A DNA stretch of 64,000 bases from Cryptomeria japonica (GCF_030272615.1 NC_081410.1:144444349-144508348); one strand, 5' to 3'. Positions 34,043 to 47,473 are shown, counted from the stretch's first letter. Program-made: numbers and translations. The notes: generated by a model not told the origin, from the letters alone.

Positions 34043-35491
34043 CTACATATGTGACCAATAATTTAAAAATATTACTGTACATATATGTTGACCACATACA
34101 CAAATATTTACAAACTGCAAGCTAACCCTGTGTCTGACATCATCCATGCCTCCTTTGATCAAATAGTCACTCAATTGGCATGAAACTAAAATATCTGACT
34201 TGGATTCTTGCACATCACTACCATCAAAGACAAAGAGAGTTCCTTGATTTTGAAGAATTCTTTCCTCATCATATGAAATATGCTTACAATAATCCAAAAC
34301 ATTTTCGACATTGCCATCATAACCAACAACAAAAGAAAATTCATCTCCATCAAACAACATCAAATCAGAAATCATATCTTGGTCAGCATTTAAGATGTTC
34401 AGATTCTCAATCATCTCTTCATACATAAGATTATAAACCAAGTGAAAACCCTCCTCAAAAATATTATGGAAAACACCAGCTGATCCATATCTACATCCTC
34501 ATCAAATAGTGCATTATATATTTCATTGGAACAACTGCCCATCTCAAGTTCACATTCATTCTTGTTAGGAACAAAGGAATCACAATATGAACTAGAACAT
34601 CTCTCAGCATTATAGTCCTCATAATACAAATACTCAACGTTATGATCCTCATAGGCTTCAACAAAATTATCATGATTATTCTGACCCCTTTGAACTTCAT
34701 CCTTTCCAACCACACCTTCTGGTTCCAAGATATTTTTATGATAAGAAAGTTGGGGAACAATCTGATCCATTACATGAAGAGTTGTTTGTAATGGGACAAC
34801 TAGTGTATTACTACTTGTAATATTTTTTTTAGGCATACATACCCGGACTAACTCTTCACACACATTACTCTGGATAAGTTCATATGGCATAAATGTGAGT
34901 TGAGACATACTTTCTTCATTGGAACACACTATACAATTTTCTAGCTCAATAGCATTATCAACCAAAAATGGGAGCATGCCATTATCCAAATTCTCATCAT
35001 TGCACATAACTGATTCCTTGGAGAATAAACTCATATCATCAAAATTTTGCACACTAGTATTTGTCTCCATCAGATATATGACTTTCCAATTCTTCTTTAT
35101 GTAGGCTACCATATTCATCAGAAGTGTAATACTGCAGATGGACCTTTTGTGTGGCATCCTTATGGGAACAACCAATAGTTTTGTCATGTAGTGTAGCAAT
35201 TGGAATTATCTCCCCCTCTGTATCAATTGTGTCACATAAATTTTCACTAACCTTATCTTCACTAATATGAGGAACAACCACCGTCTGGGACAAGTTCTCT
35301 TCACTCATATTTATGTTTGAATCATAAATCATAACATGGTTAGTGTGATCGACAGGGATGTAGATGCTTTGAAATTGACCTAAAACTCTTGACTCACACC
35401 TTTCTTCAACATTTGGTGTCTCAGGACAACATACTCTTGTAGCTAGATAACCCTTAGGGATTCCATATTTCAAGTTATTCTCAATGTCCAT
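34043..35491 (-). pseudogene. Element B acidic ORF region of unknown function
   Basis: Following gag in the same frame (35491-35054), then in shifted frames (35199-34411 and 34441-34043), the - strand encodes an Asp/Glu/Asn-rich protein with many Tyr, Cys and Met. Samples are YIPVDHTNHVMIYDSNINM, EAYEDHNVEYLYYEDYNAER and LMLFDGDEFSFVVGYDGN. I see no protease, RT or integrase motif. It occupies the place where pol should start. It may be a diverged gag-pol spacer or a captured ORF. Confidence 0.45.
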
Positions 35492-36115
35492 TTATGTCCT
35501 GTAAGCCTGATGCAAGGTTTTAGGATCCTTATCTCTTAGCAAATAGCTCATTTCCTCATAAAATGCAACTAGATAAACAACCAAACACACTACATCATTG
35601 GGCCTATAACTACTAGGAAAGTCATCTAATGTTCTCGCAAATCTGAGATCGAAAATAGGGACCAACTCATCTTCTTCCCTTTTAATACTCATGAATCCTT
35701 TTATAAATGAACTCGGATTAACTCTCTCACCAAATTGTTCCATGAAATATGCACATAGTTCATCCCATGAAGATATAGAACATGTGGGAAAATATGAAAA
35801 CCAATCTTTGGTATCTTTTTTCAGGGATTGAACAAAAAGCTTCATGAAAACACCTTCTTGACTTATCTCAAAATCTCCCATCAAATTAGAAAATTCTTGT
35901 AGATAATGATGTACTAATTCTGAGTTTTTCCCATTGAACTTTGGTAAATGTTTCCTAACCTTTGTAGGAACAGGGTTTGGGAAACTTTGAATACCATTAA
36001 AACTTAATGGTGTATATCTTTCAACAAAGAACATTTTGTTGTGACTTGATAAGGGTTGCATATATTGCATGTTTACATTTGAGATTTCATAGGGATGTAC
36101 AAGCAAATAATACAT
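35492..36115 (-). pseudogene. Element B gag (capsid domain)
   Basis: A 207-codon frame with the retrotransposon gag fold signature: KVRKHLPKFNGKNSELVHHY, VQSLKKDTKDWFSYFPTCSI, SWDELCAYFMEQFGE, then FMSIKREEDELVPIFDLRFA. It ends with a TAA at 35492 and continues in frame into the acidic region. No zinc knuckle is visible. Confidence 0.75.
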
Positions 36116-36811
36116 ATTCTCTACTCATTTCCCTACATTTTTCTTTATCATAATATCAAAATACTACCATTCATAGCTAAAAACATACTTCACTCAACTT
36201 AATACAAAATCTGAAAATTATATCTCAGAAGTGTGTAAAATAATTAGTTCTATTCCATTTCTTAGTGCCTAACTCACTTCATAGGGAAATATTTTCTACA
36301 ACTGATTTTCATGGAAATATATCTGACTCATAAAAATCAAAATACCTGGACATATTGTAGTGGCTTGTAAATCAACTTTCTGGCTTGCAACACTGATAGA
36401 TTTGAAACTATCTTCACATCTTCATTAGGTTCTTTCATAGAGTCGCCAACTAGAACTTCTTCATAGGTTAAATTTGTTCAAAAACCAACACTACAACACC
36501 TCCTTCTCCATTGTATAAATTCCCTCCTCAACTTGTCAGGGTAGTTCATCACAAGAGCTCAAATTTGCTTCATCCTTACTACAAATTCTTTAGTTCTTCT
36601 TTAGTTCTTCTTCAAATAATGCACACTGGTGTAGAGATTTTAGAGTCTCCACTCATAATTTGTGAGGTAATATGAAAATATCATATAGTATGGAAAAATC
36701 TAGACAAAACTTACATTGAAAGATGAACTACAACAGATTCTTTGGCAACATTCATGAGAATTGACTCAACTGACAAGGAGATGGACTTAACAAGCTCATG
36801 ACTCTGTGCAT

Positions 36812-36827
36812 TCCCCAATAATCACCA
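36812..36827 (-). promoter_or_regulatory. Possible primer-binding site of element B
   Basis: On the - strand TGGTGATTATTGGGGA resembles the TGGCGCCGTTGCCGGGGA site (tRNA-Asp type) of plant gypsy elements after several C-to-T/A changes. If real, the 5' LTR extends to about 36833. Weak evidence. Confidence 0.35.
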
Positions 36828-36832
36828 TTTTT

Positions 36833-39800
36833 GTTGTTTCCCATTTTGTCTGGGGTTTACACTGCAAGAGGCAAAAACCAAGTTAATTCTTCAAATTATC
36901 TATGGAGAAGCCAACTCCAACTATCAATATCTTCCAGAACTTGGACCAATATATGACAAGGATTCGTCTAATCCTTCTACACTTTGGGCCTTACAAAACC
37001 CAGAAGGGTGATCCCTTGGTAAATATGTGATCGTTGCACCCTACTCACAAATTTCACCAAAATAAAGCAAATAGTCTCATATAAAAGACCTAACAAAGAG
37101 GGAGAATTCTCAAGAATGGCAAGTTCTTCATCGGTTCTCGACCTATTGGAGCATGAGATGGACAAAACATAAAAAACACACATAAAATGAAAAGTGATAT
37201 TATGATATTCAACAATTTATAGCAAGTTATCGGTGAGTTTGAACACAAAATTGACATTAAAGACAATTACAAGCCGTGATCAGTGCCTTATCCATTGGGT
37301 ACCTGAATTTACAAGACATAAAATGAAAATATAACAAAATTTCATCCAATAGCATAAGATCTAAGATAATATTGCCTTACAATATTTCTCACATGCATAT
37401 CCCAACCCAAACTGCTTATCTAAATCCCTGCATAAGCCCTACCACTTTGCAATTCCACTCAAGTATTTAATTGACCCCTTAGATCAAAGCATGAACATAA
37501 AATACATACACCACAACAGTGCAATGAATAAGAAAACCCTTGATTCCACTCATTCAAAACATGATTGAATTATACATTGGAGAAATGGATTTGAGACATA
37601 TTTTTATTTTCTTAATCAACTATCTTCTGTTACAAAACATTTTACACAACTCCTCAAGAACCTGCATTAAATATGACACATGACTCATTCTATTTTCTCT
37701 GTAAATGACTTTACAACTCGCTCACTTCACCTAGACTCACTATACATGATCAAGAATTTGGAACAAAATTTTTGCACCAAAATTTATGGACCCCTGTCTC
37801 ATGGCCTTGAATTCCCTTTTATAGAAACAAGGGAGAAAACAAGCTTCAGTCTAGACGAGACACCTGTCACAAGCCTATAAGACCGCTTGTGATTCTATTA
37901 CAAAATATTCTTTATAATTTCCAAAAAACTGTCCACACTAGCATTCATGATGAGGTAGAACCAAAATTTCTAATTGCATTTGGCTAGAAACAAAAACTCC
38001 TTGAGCCGTGCCACTATTACCTTTGATACCTCCAAATGGACCGTGAGATGCGTCGTTCTGTCCTACAGAGCATTTCCCTTCCTAGAAGGGAAATTAGAAC
38101 CCAACAAGAAGTAAATTCACCCTAAAACTAGAGGAAGAGCTCCACACTTCATGCCTAAGATCATTGAAAGTGGAAAAAGGGACTCCCAAAGAAATATAAT
38201 AAGAGGGGAAGGTGTCGCAACTTCCATGTCATTGTAGAGCTAACCAGTTGCTACCCCTTACCCAAGCTTGTCGTGCTCCTATCCCTCTGTGAGACCCTTT
38301 ATTTAACCCCTTGCCAACTAGTGGCAAAGGAGAAGCAGAGGATGTGTCATGAGAGGCTTCTTCGGATGAGAAATGAATTTCAAGTCTCCATTGACTATAC
38401 TCCCAACTTTTAAGGCTCCACTGACTATAAGCATACTCACTCAGAAAAGAAGACTCCCATCCGGTATCACCGAGTTCACTCCTTGCATGATATTTCTCAA
38501 ACAACATCCTTATTTCTAATGAAACCTCTCTAAAAAATAACAAGGTCTCTATTCTCTTCTACCCATTGAACCACCACCTTGCTATATTTATAATAAAAAA
38601 ATCATTCTATTTGGTGGTGCTCGTTCATGTGGAAAATCATCATTCTGATGCTTTCTACTCATCCTGTCAGCTACTGATTCAAGAAATCATGCCTGTCAAA
38701 TCTAGAATACCGTCACATTCAAGCTATCAGTCCATCATCTTCCATCAAATCTCACCTTACGTGAATGGTTTTGTTCTTATTTTATTGTTCCTTGACTAAT
38801 AAATTTCAGGTTCAAAATCCCTTTTTAAACACCGAGTCATTATCTTTTGAATTATTCTCGGAGAGAGTTCCTTGATTTACCTTAATGAGAATCCCTAACA
38901 ATATGCATCCTCTGATCTTGTCGACAGGCCCTTGATCATTCTATTTCCAACTTAGAGATCATCCTTATCCTTGTCCTTTGAAACTTCGACATCTTAGTTT
39001 CGTGGCAATGAGATTTGCTGAGATGGCTCCCTAGGAACTACAAGCTTTACTTGTTAGTTTGTCTCGACCCAAAAAACAACCTTTAGAACAGGCCTTCTAA
39101 ATATTAGTCAACATCCATGTGTCTCAACTTGTCTTCATTTATCCCACGTCGACAAGATTTCATTTGGCCTGCCCTCATTTTCCCATGTGGGTGATAAGCA
39201 AATTACTTCAATCACCTTTTTGAAATGTGTTTCAAGTTTCCATCGTAGATCATATCCATCTTGGTGTATCATGCGATCACCATCGGTCAATCTGACATTG
39301 ACCTTCCAATGTGGCAGGTGGGTCCATCAAAAGCTTGACTAAGCACCACCAAGTCACCTTCCAACTCAACTCTATTAGCGACCACATCGTTGGGCTTACA
39401 TCGGCTCGCCTCAGACACGTGGCACCATATTATGATGTCATGGTGCATAACCCCCATGCATATTCAATCATGGGGCTACAAGGGTCATTGGTTTTGCTTG
39501 GTCTTTAGTCCAATGCTACGGTAACCACCAATTCTAACAGGTTAACAGTTGAGCATCCTTTTGACCATGATTAAAATATCTTTGTCCATTCAAGAACGTG
39601 CAGATAACATAAACTTTTAGTAGCTCGACAGTTATCATAAAGTCTTCAGCAATAATAATAAGGCTTAGGAAAGTTAATAAGGTGTTGGCAAAAGTAATAG
39701 AGGGGCGCCCAACCATGGGGCCAATAAAACAATAGTGCACAAGAATTAGGACAATATTTAAAAGGCCGACCAAAAAAACTTAATACCTAGGGAGGAATGT

Positions 39801-40018
39801 GGCCCTACCAACGGTAAGTAGACCCTTGGCCCTAAGTGGAGAAAAAGGTAACGCCAAATTATAACAGGATTAGGGTTTTTATAAAAGACTTAACTGAAAG
39901 TACATAAACCCTTAACCCTAAACCCTAAGGGTAGGAATAGAGAGCATCATTAATTCAAAATGATCAAAATTTTGATAGGGTCATCAATTTTTTTGCTTTA
40001 TCATTTTTAGGACTATCA
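36833..40018 (-). repeat. 5' LTR of element B
   Basis: 37399-40018 is the uninterrupted match to 11602-13679 plus 32844-33357. On the - strand it begins TGATAGTCCTAAAAATG. The stretch 36833-37398 has no partner in the other LTR; it is assigned to the LTR only because of the possible primer site. Part of it (about 36933-37020) is similar to 44571-44660. Confidence 0.6.
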
Positions 40019-41645
40019 AAGTGAATTCGATGTATGTGGGGACCCTCTCTGCACTGATAAGATCACCTAAAGTCTTAAGTGGCTTGCCTTAAAATTTGTT
40101 GTTGGACTGGACCCATCAGAAAATAACTAAGAACCAATCTAGTAGCCCAAATCCCACGTTCAATGGTTCCAGGAGTGTGCATCATACCCCATAGATACCC
40201 TCCATGTACCTTGCATGATAAGACAAAAATCCCCTAGTTATAAGGTCTCTAGATCTTTGTGGTGAGAGAGACAAGCAAGCCCGAAAAGTTTTTTTCATGG
40301 AGTGGAGCCAGTGCTACCACACTCTCTAGATGTCTATCTTATCTCCGTATTTTGCTGCGGGCCCCCCATTGAACGATTTCCTCTATCCAACCTAGTCTTT
40401 GTCTAGTATGATTGTTTGTGTATCGTATGTTTCAAACCAATATAGAGTCAGTATTGTTATGGTCTAATTTAGGCCCTCCCTTGCAAAAATCTATTTTCAG
40501 TGTCTATCAGAACGAAATGCATTGGCCATATTGTTTCACAAACTATTTTCAAAATCTGTCACCAAAACTATCTTCCCTCAACAGACTTGTCCAAACAAAA
40601 ACCAAACCAGAGTCACATTTTCAAAAATGGAAACAACACTTTAATCTTTGTGATCTTATCTTGTATAGTCCATTCTTAGTCATATTGTTCTTGCATAGTC
40701 TTTAGTCTTGCATAATTCATCCTTAGTCATCAGATTGTCATTGCATAATTCATGTTTGCCTTGGTCTTGCATAATCTTGTCCCTAGTCCTCATTTTCTCC
40801 TTGCATTACCAATAGATGCTTGCCTACTAGTCCTTGCATTGCTTGATCCTTTGTCTGAATTCATATTCAATACTTAGTCCTCATTTTTCCTTTGAGTCCA
40901 TCCTTGGTTATTTTTGCATTAGTCCTCATTAAATCCTCAAGGTTTATGCATAGTCTTTCCTTAGTCATCATTTTGCATCAAACCCAATTTTGTCTTTCAC
41001 TTAGTCCTTGCATAGTAGTGAGCTAAGCCACGTCCAAACACTTGTCTCAAAACCCTAAGTTCAAAAGACCCTCCCCCTATTTCAATCAATCTCAACTTGA
41101 TCCCTTTGCTCATTAGTCTAACATAGTGAATCCCTTGGGTCATCAATCAATCCTAAATTTTTTTAGTAGTGTCAATCACTTGGTCAATAGTGTAAGCCTC
41201 CTTTAGTTGCATTAGTATCATCTTTACAGAGTCTCAATAGCATGTGTTACCATGGTCTTGCGTGGTGACAAATTCTTCCCATTTGAACAACCCAATCTCT
41301 ATCCAAATCATGATCAAGGATAAATCATTGATAGTCTAGATAATCTTGCATGGAAATTGAGAACTAGTGTCCCCCAATACGAAGTAATTGAATTTTTTAT
41401 AGATGAGGAAATCCAAAAATCAGTCTAAATCCAGAGAGTAGCTAAAAGATAAATCATCTAGCAAAGACTCAAAAGACTTAGATTGCAACAACAATCAGCT
41501 CCTCGTCCTAATCCTCAACAATCTCCTTCACAACCCCCTCATCCTAGTCCCCCTCAATAGAGTATCAAAGTCTAACATCATCCTTTTAGATTGCATCATA
41601 ACTTATCTAAAGTCTTGCATTTCCTAAGTGTCATAGAAGTCATTC
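40019..41645 (+). other. Non-coding stretch upstream of the gag remnant
   Basis: No supported gene. From about 40650 to 41020 there are many irregular repeats of a word like 'cttgcataattcatccttagtc'. From about 41475 a Gln/Pro-rich reading stretch precedes the gag ATG. Probably leader or LTR sequence of the element that owned the gag at 41646; its boundaries are not visible. Confidence 0.35.
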
Positions 41646-43232
41646 ATGCTGGTAACTAGATCACAAAGAGCTAAAATGGACCCAAATAGTAACCCATTGG
41701 TCAATCCAACCTGGAACATGGATTTGTCAACTTATCAACACCCACAAGCTAGACGACCTAAAACATTGCAAATAAAAACAAACAAAATGCCTTCAATAGA
41801 TGAAATCCAATATAACTTGACACAAGAAGAATTGGAGGCAACTCGACAAGATCCACAACTCCTCATGGTCTTAAACACGCTTATCAACAATGATAGAGAT
41901 CAATACTTTTCCCTTTTGATTCAAAATGGGGCTAAGTTACCTCCAAATGTTGACATTTCAATGATATTTCCACCAGGGGTAACTCTAACTCAAAATACAA
42001 CTCAAACACCAAATGTTACACAAAATCAAGCAACGTCTTCTAGCTCAACTCAAAATACGCAAGCTGCAACAACTCAAACCATAATGACTTCAACTAAAAA
42101 TATTCAATCAGGAGCCATGTCCTCTAATACAAATGTCACGTCCCAAACAACCCCCAGTATTACATCACAAACAACGTCAAGTGTTTTGAATACCTCAACA
42201 CAAGCTCAAACAATAATTTCTCAAAATCCCATTCCCAGAAGTACTTCTCAATTTGTCATATCTATGGTAGTCAAATCTAGTTACAATGGTCAGAATTTGA
42301 ATCAAGGCTCCACTGGAATGTATTGATCAAGTCAACCAAATGTCAGAATGCAACTTACCTATTTCACAACACCTAGTGGACATCAGGGCGCACAATCGCT
42401 TAATCAATCAACATTCCAACAAGATCCAATATACTCAAACACCATTCCCTTTGTAGGAAATACATATGGGGCCAATAAACCTTTGACTCTAATAGAAATA
42501 TTGGCTCAACAATTGCAAAATCTCCAAAGGCAAATGACTAATATGCAAATAGTAAATGATAACAAGAGCTACACCATGGAAGATTTTCATCCTTATCCTT
42601 TTAAAGGACTTTGTATATGCCACCTTTTCCACCACACTTTGGAACTCCAAAGTTTGACAAATATAGAGGAAAAGGTGACCCCCGAGATCATGTCAAAGAG
42701 TTTTTCACAACATGTATTGAAGTAGCTCATGAAGACACATATTTGAATCGTCTGTTTCCTAAAATTCTTAGAGGAACAACTTTATAATGGTTCTCACACT
42801 TGCCACCAAAAATTCCTTCATGGGGTGAGTTGGTTGAGCAGTTTATAACAAATCTTCACATAATATAAACAATCCAGTTACTTTAATGGATTTATGTGCT
42901 ACCAAACAAAGAGAAGGTGAAACATTTTCTTTATTCTTACAAATATGGAGAGCCTTATATCGTGGATGTCTCAGTCACATTCCAGAGGCTGAACAAGTGG
43001 ATATCTTCATTGAGAACCTCATTCCTCAAGTTAAATATCCACTGAAATGCAATGTTTGAATACCTTCGAGGAAATCACTGAAAAGGGTCTAAAGTGTGAA
43101 AAGAGCCTAGTAGAACAAGGAATATTGAAGCATCATAAAGACAATGGAACAACCAATAATTCAAACACTAAAAAACCAAAGTTTTGGTCTAAAAATGAGA
43201 ATCTCATAAGTGATGGAGTTGTAATTTCCTAA
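41646..43232 (+). pseudogene. Tat-type gag remnant
   Basis: The first frame (41646-42326) starts MLVTRSQRAKMDPNSNPLVN, contains QYFSLLIQNGAKLPPNVDIS and a Thr/Gln/Asn-rich low-complexity tract. Then come LAQQLQNLQRQMTNMQ and SYTMEDFHPYPF (42348-42725). Shifted frames give FGTPKFDKYRGKGDP, WFSHLPPKIPSWGELVEQF and EAEQVDIFIENLIPQVKYPL, and the end reads EEITEKGLKCEKSLVEQG. The same blocks occur in order in the gag of element F, but the two are clearly different subfamilies. Homology stops near 43232; no pol follows. Confidence 0.75.
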
Positions 43233-45914
43233 TAGATGAGCTTCCCAATGAGCTTCCATCCCATGTCAATAATGAGGTAGGTTCCAACTCCTTGAGTTCA
43301 GTTCGACTTGGGCTCACTGGTTAGGATCTTCTGAACTATCTTGAAATCTTGCTTGACCTAAACCCAAGTGAACCCCTACTATTCTAAGTGGAGGACTAGT
43401 TTTCTCTGCCTTTCTTTTGAATGAGCCCCTATTAATATCTTGGGAAACCATTAACAATAACTATCCCAACCTCGGACAAACAATCAATTGGGGGTGAAGG
43501 CTAGACATTAGGCTCCTCCTCGGCCATGAAGTTTTCCTGGAAGCAAGAGGGAGGTAGGCTCCTCAATTATGGAATTGTATACTTGGAACTATAGTTAGTT
43601 AGGCCAAAATCAAGTGAGTTAGGCCAAACAGTATCTCCTCTAACTGGTCATCGACCTTGTAGGCATGATAGAAAGAAAGTTATGTAGGACAACCAATAAA
43701 ATCAATCTGTTTCTCACTGCTAGCTTCTATCAGATGCCCCTACTATTCTAAGGGCGTTTGGACTCCATTACCCCACACCAATGGTTGCCTAGAAAGATAA
43801 AGAAGGATTGAAATCCTTTCCTTTGACCCGGAAGGGTAGCCACCAATTGTTCATTAAAATAGTAGGGTCGGGAGGAGAAATAGAACTAGTCCTCCCACAT
43901 GAACAACAACCCCTACTATTCTATGAGTGAATTTTCCCTATTATTATATGGGCAATTAACAGTAACTTGAGCTAGTCCTCCCAATTGAGGGTGCTCCATC
44001 CCCTACCACTGGATGAATTCTCCCATCGGGGGATAGTCATTAGCCAACAACACTGACTTTTTCTCGCACTTTCTCTCCTCAACAACTAGCCAGGGAGTTC
44101 TAGTTGAACTAACCACTCACTCTGCCATCCACAACTCATTTTTTTTTTCTTGCTTAGATTAATAAATCTCATCATGAAACATTCTGTGCGTAACTATCCT
44201 GGGGATGGAAATGAGGTGGGAATGAATCGGGGAATAGTTCTAGGTTAGGGGCTTAGTCAACAATCTCATCTCTATAATCAATTATTTGAGCAATTGTTGG
44301 ACCTCAAAAAAATGAATAAATTCTATATATAACATGCCTTAACCTACCACTCCCTTAGAATAGTAGAGGCCCTCATGCACACCCGATTCTCCCACCCACG
44401 AATAGTATGGCATTATCCGTTGTTCCAAATAAATTATTCGTTGATCCCCAACAATTTTTTGGTTCCCCAAAATGCACATGATGGGGTTTTACAATGCCCC
44501 AGAGATAGAAACCAAGTTAGGCCCTCGAATCATGTGTGGAGAGGCCATCCTCCAGGTCATTTAGAATACTCAGGGACTTGGACCAACAATATGACAAGGA
44601 TGTTTGCTAAATCCTTCTACATTTTGGGCTCTGCAAAACTCGGGAGGGTGTTCCCTTAATGCTTTTGCAATCTCTGCACTACACTTGCAGGCAACATTAA
44701 AACGAAGAAGACGGTCTCTATAATGCCCACCAAAATACCCTAGATAAATAAACCAAAATCTACTAACAAAAAGAGATATATTTTTTTCTTTTAAGTTAAA
44801 CATTACAATTACGCTATTACTAGTATTTACTAATGCAACATTACTACCATTATTCATCAATGCATTGTTAACTATATACATGAATACATAAATCAACAAG
44901 AACATAACCATGGAATCATATTATGCAAGCAAAACATCTATTTAATCATTAACATAACTACATAATAAAACCATATAATGCATCTCCATTCCCTAGGGTA
45001 TCTCAACATCACTACTTGACATTAAACTAACACATTTCATATCCATCTAGAACACCATATACTGTCATCCAACTAAACATTTATTTCCCATGCAACTATG
45101 ATAAAACATTAGCACATATGCATAACTCTATTCCCTTCCATACTCTTTCTAAGGTTTATTTTTAAGTACCAATCGAATGTTTCTAATACCCATATTTACT
45201 CATTTGAACACCTAACACATCAAGAATACTATCCATATCCATATGCAAGATCATAGCAGCAAGTACTTATCTACATCCAAATAGGATTCCAATCTACTAA
45301 ACAGGTTCGAGAGTCATATGATTCTACAAGAATAAATACAATCTACTATTTCAATCCCCTAATTTAAACATAGGATTTCATTTCTCAACATGGTAAACAT
45401 ATCTATAACATGAACCACATACTAGCACATCATCTTATAATAATAGCATAGTTCTTCTATATCAAGTTCATTTACATAAAAGCACATGGAGCAAGCACAT
45501 AATCTCTTTGCTACATCCCATCTTAATCATACAAGTTACATAGACACATATTCATATTCCTCATTTACAAGACATCGTAATATGGTAACATATCTAATAC
45601 ATAAAAATCAACACCATAGGACAACCGCGTAATAAAGAGCCATATTTTCCATATGAACCACAACTACTCCATTAACTTCCATATCTCAAGATATCTAACA
45701 TTGGAGATTAACATCTTTCAAATCAAGGCATATTTGATAATTAGCATAATCACTACTATCCACAAAATATACTCAAGACATAGCATGCATATCTATAAAT
45801 CATTTAATTCCTTTCTAATCAATAACAACATCTACAATAGAATATCCATTTACAACAATCTTATTCAATACATTTCATTTAGAAATCATCTCACTACATG
45901 TTCTCAATACATTG
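43233..45914. other. Unrecognised repeat-like stretch, no gene
   Basis: No credible ORF. The word CCCCTACTATTCTAAG recurs at 43373, 43737 and (one base different) 43910, and in inverted form near 43858 and 44352. The segment 44571-44660 is similar to 36933-37020 in the 5' LTR region of element B. After about 44700 it is AT-rich, with no feature seen. Likely old LTR or solo-LTR material. Confidence 0.4.
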
Positions 45915-45919
45915 ATTAC
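45915..45919. repeat. Target-site duplication of element E, left copy
   Basis: ATTAC before the 5' LTR, repeated at 53316-53320 after the 3' LTR. Confidence 0.88.
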
Positions 45920-47402
45920 TATTGGCATATGTGCAGAGATTGGATGACATGATGATATTGTATGTTTCCATTGATGTCAATATGTTGAAGTATGAACTAG
46001 TATATTAAAGAAAGCAAACTAATGTGAATCGAGATATGCGAAAAGATAAACCGATATGTTGAAAGGTAAACCGATATGTTGAAATGTGAACTGGTATATG
46101 CAAAGTTTGTATTGGTGTTTCATTTGGAATGACTACCGGTTGGTAGTCTCAGCTTCAGGGTTTCCAGTTGATACATTCCAAGTCTTTGTGATTCGACCGA
46201 TGACATCTTGTGATGAGTTAGCATCATAATGAAGGTCAGAGCACGTTGCCATGTCTGCCTTGTGCGCGTGAAGAATCTCTTTGAGGATCCTGCATGAAGA
46301 AGATTGATTCTATCCACCTTGGGAATGTGTAAAATCTTCATAAATGGTGGAAAGCATGTGATGGGGTATCAACTCCAGAAGTGACGAAGAACGAACGATG
46401 AAGAATGTCTTGAGATTTGTTCAAGATTGTTTTACCCTATGTAATGCATTTAAACAGTCAGGATTGGACTGATTGTATTGATAACCTAGATGCTTAAGGG
46501 TTTAGGGTTTATGCTACCGACCTAATTGTTGTATAAGGTCGATAATGTTTGTTGTTGTAAGATGGTTGGAAAATGTTGTGTGTGTATCCGAGTGAAGAGA
46601 TAATTGATTCTTGCCAGACTGGTGTAGTGAGTAGAGATCTGCAGGGTGTGATTGCAGAAGTAAAGGTACTAAAGTGGATCTGCCTTAGCATTGAGTGCTG
46701 TTATCAAATCAGTGTATTACCTGTTGACTTCTAACCATTTCAGCAGTTGGAAAATCCCTTAACTGGGTAGCTTTAACAAGATTTTTGTAAATCCTTTAAC
46801 AGGGTGACTCAAAATCATTGAGTTCTTCAAATCCTCTTACAAGGTAACCTTTAATAGGGTTTCAACCTCTAATTGGGTATTTAGCCATCCCTTAACTGGG
46901 TGATCCCTAGCAGGATCGGTTCCTAGCAGAACCTGTTGTAAAGTCTTTAACTAGACTAGGCTCCTAACAAAGCGAACTGCAGAAGAGTTCAAGAACAACT
47001 TGTGGGTATTCATCCCCACCGTGGTTTTTCCCAGTTGGGTTTCCACGTGAAAAATCAGTGTGTTATGTGTGATGCTTTTTCATGTGATGTTTTAGTGTTT
47101 TCTGTTAAGCGGTAATTCAAGTTGATCCAATGGCCTTTGTATTTCTAATGTATTACTTGCTTGGGCATATGGGTGAAGTTGAGATGAGATGTTAGGTTTG
47201 AGAAGTTCTAAGTGTTACCGATTTATGTCTTTCACAATCAAACTGTGTTTTACCAGTAGAGCCTTGGTTTAGATCGGTGATGCTATTTACCAGTTAGTAC
47301 TATCTTTATAGTTTAAAGTTGTTGAAGTGTTTTTTTGTCTATACTGATTCACCCCCCCCTCTCAGTATCTGTTGGGTAGTTACTGTTCATCATTATTCAT
47401 CA
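45920..47402 (+). repeat. 5' LTR of element E (1483 bp)
   Basis: Starts TATTGGCATATGTGCAGAG (TG to TA at the very end) and finishes TTATTCATCA. Contains seven or so diverged copies of a word like CCCTTAACTGGGT between 46755 and 46960, and a C-rich run just before 47360. The partner is 51832-53315. Confidence 0.9.
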
Positions 47403-47403
47403 A

Positions 47404-47416
47404 TTGGTATCAGAGA
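47404..47416 (+). promoter_or_regulatory. Primer-binding site of element E
   Basis: TTGGTATCAGAGA one base after the LTR, complementary to the tRNA-Met 3' end. Confidence 0.88.
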
Positions 47417-47473
47417 ATCCTCCAAGTCCTCTGTGCTATAAGCTTAACCGCTTGAGGAAAATATCCTATTCTA

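Larger units (their letters stand above)
11602..40018 (-). mobile_element. Element B: Ty3/gypsy-type element with long LTRs, interrupted by nested elements C and D
   Basis: Two directly repeated segments flank a gag-containing interior: 37399-40018 (intact) and 11602-13679 plus 32844-33357 (split). Integrase C-terminus next to 33357 and gag next to the other repeat fix the orientation as -. The intact copy serves as the empty site, showing that everything from 13680 to 32843 is a later insertion. The interior (about 3.5-4 kb) holds gag, an acidic ORF region and only the end of integrase, so most of pol is gone. The lower LTR lacks about 560 bp present between 36833 and 37398. Confidence 0.72.

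Noticed and set aside
45653-45952. 99-codon + strand ORF and similar ORFs at 54815-55036 and 11591-11881
   Set aside because: Ile/Asn/Lys-biased translations of AT-rich DNA; the first runs across the boundary of element E.
47404-47416. tRNA-like sequence
   Set aside because: Only the primer-binding site complementary to tRNA-Met; no tRNA gene structure is present here or at the other primer sites.
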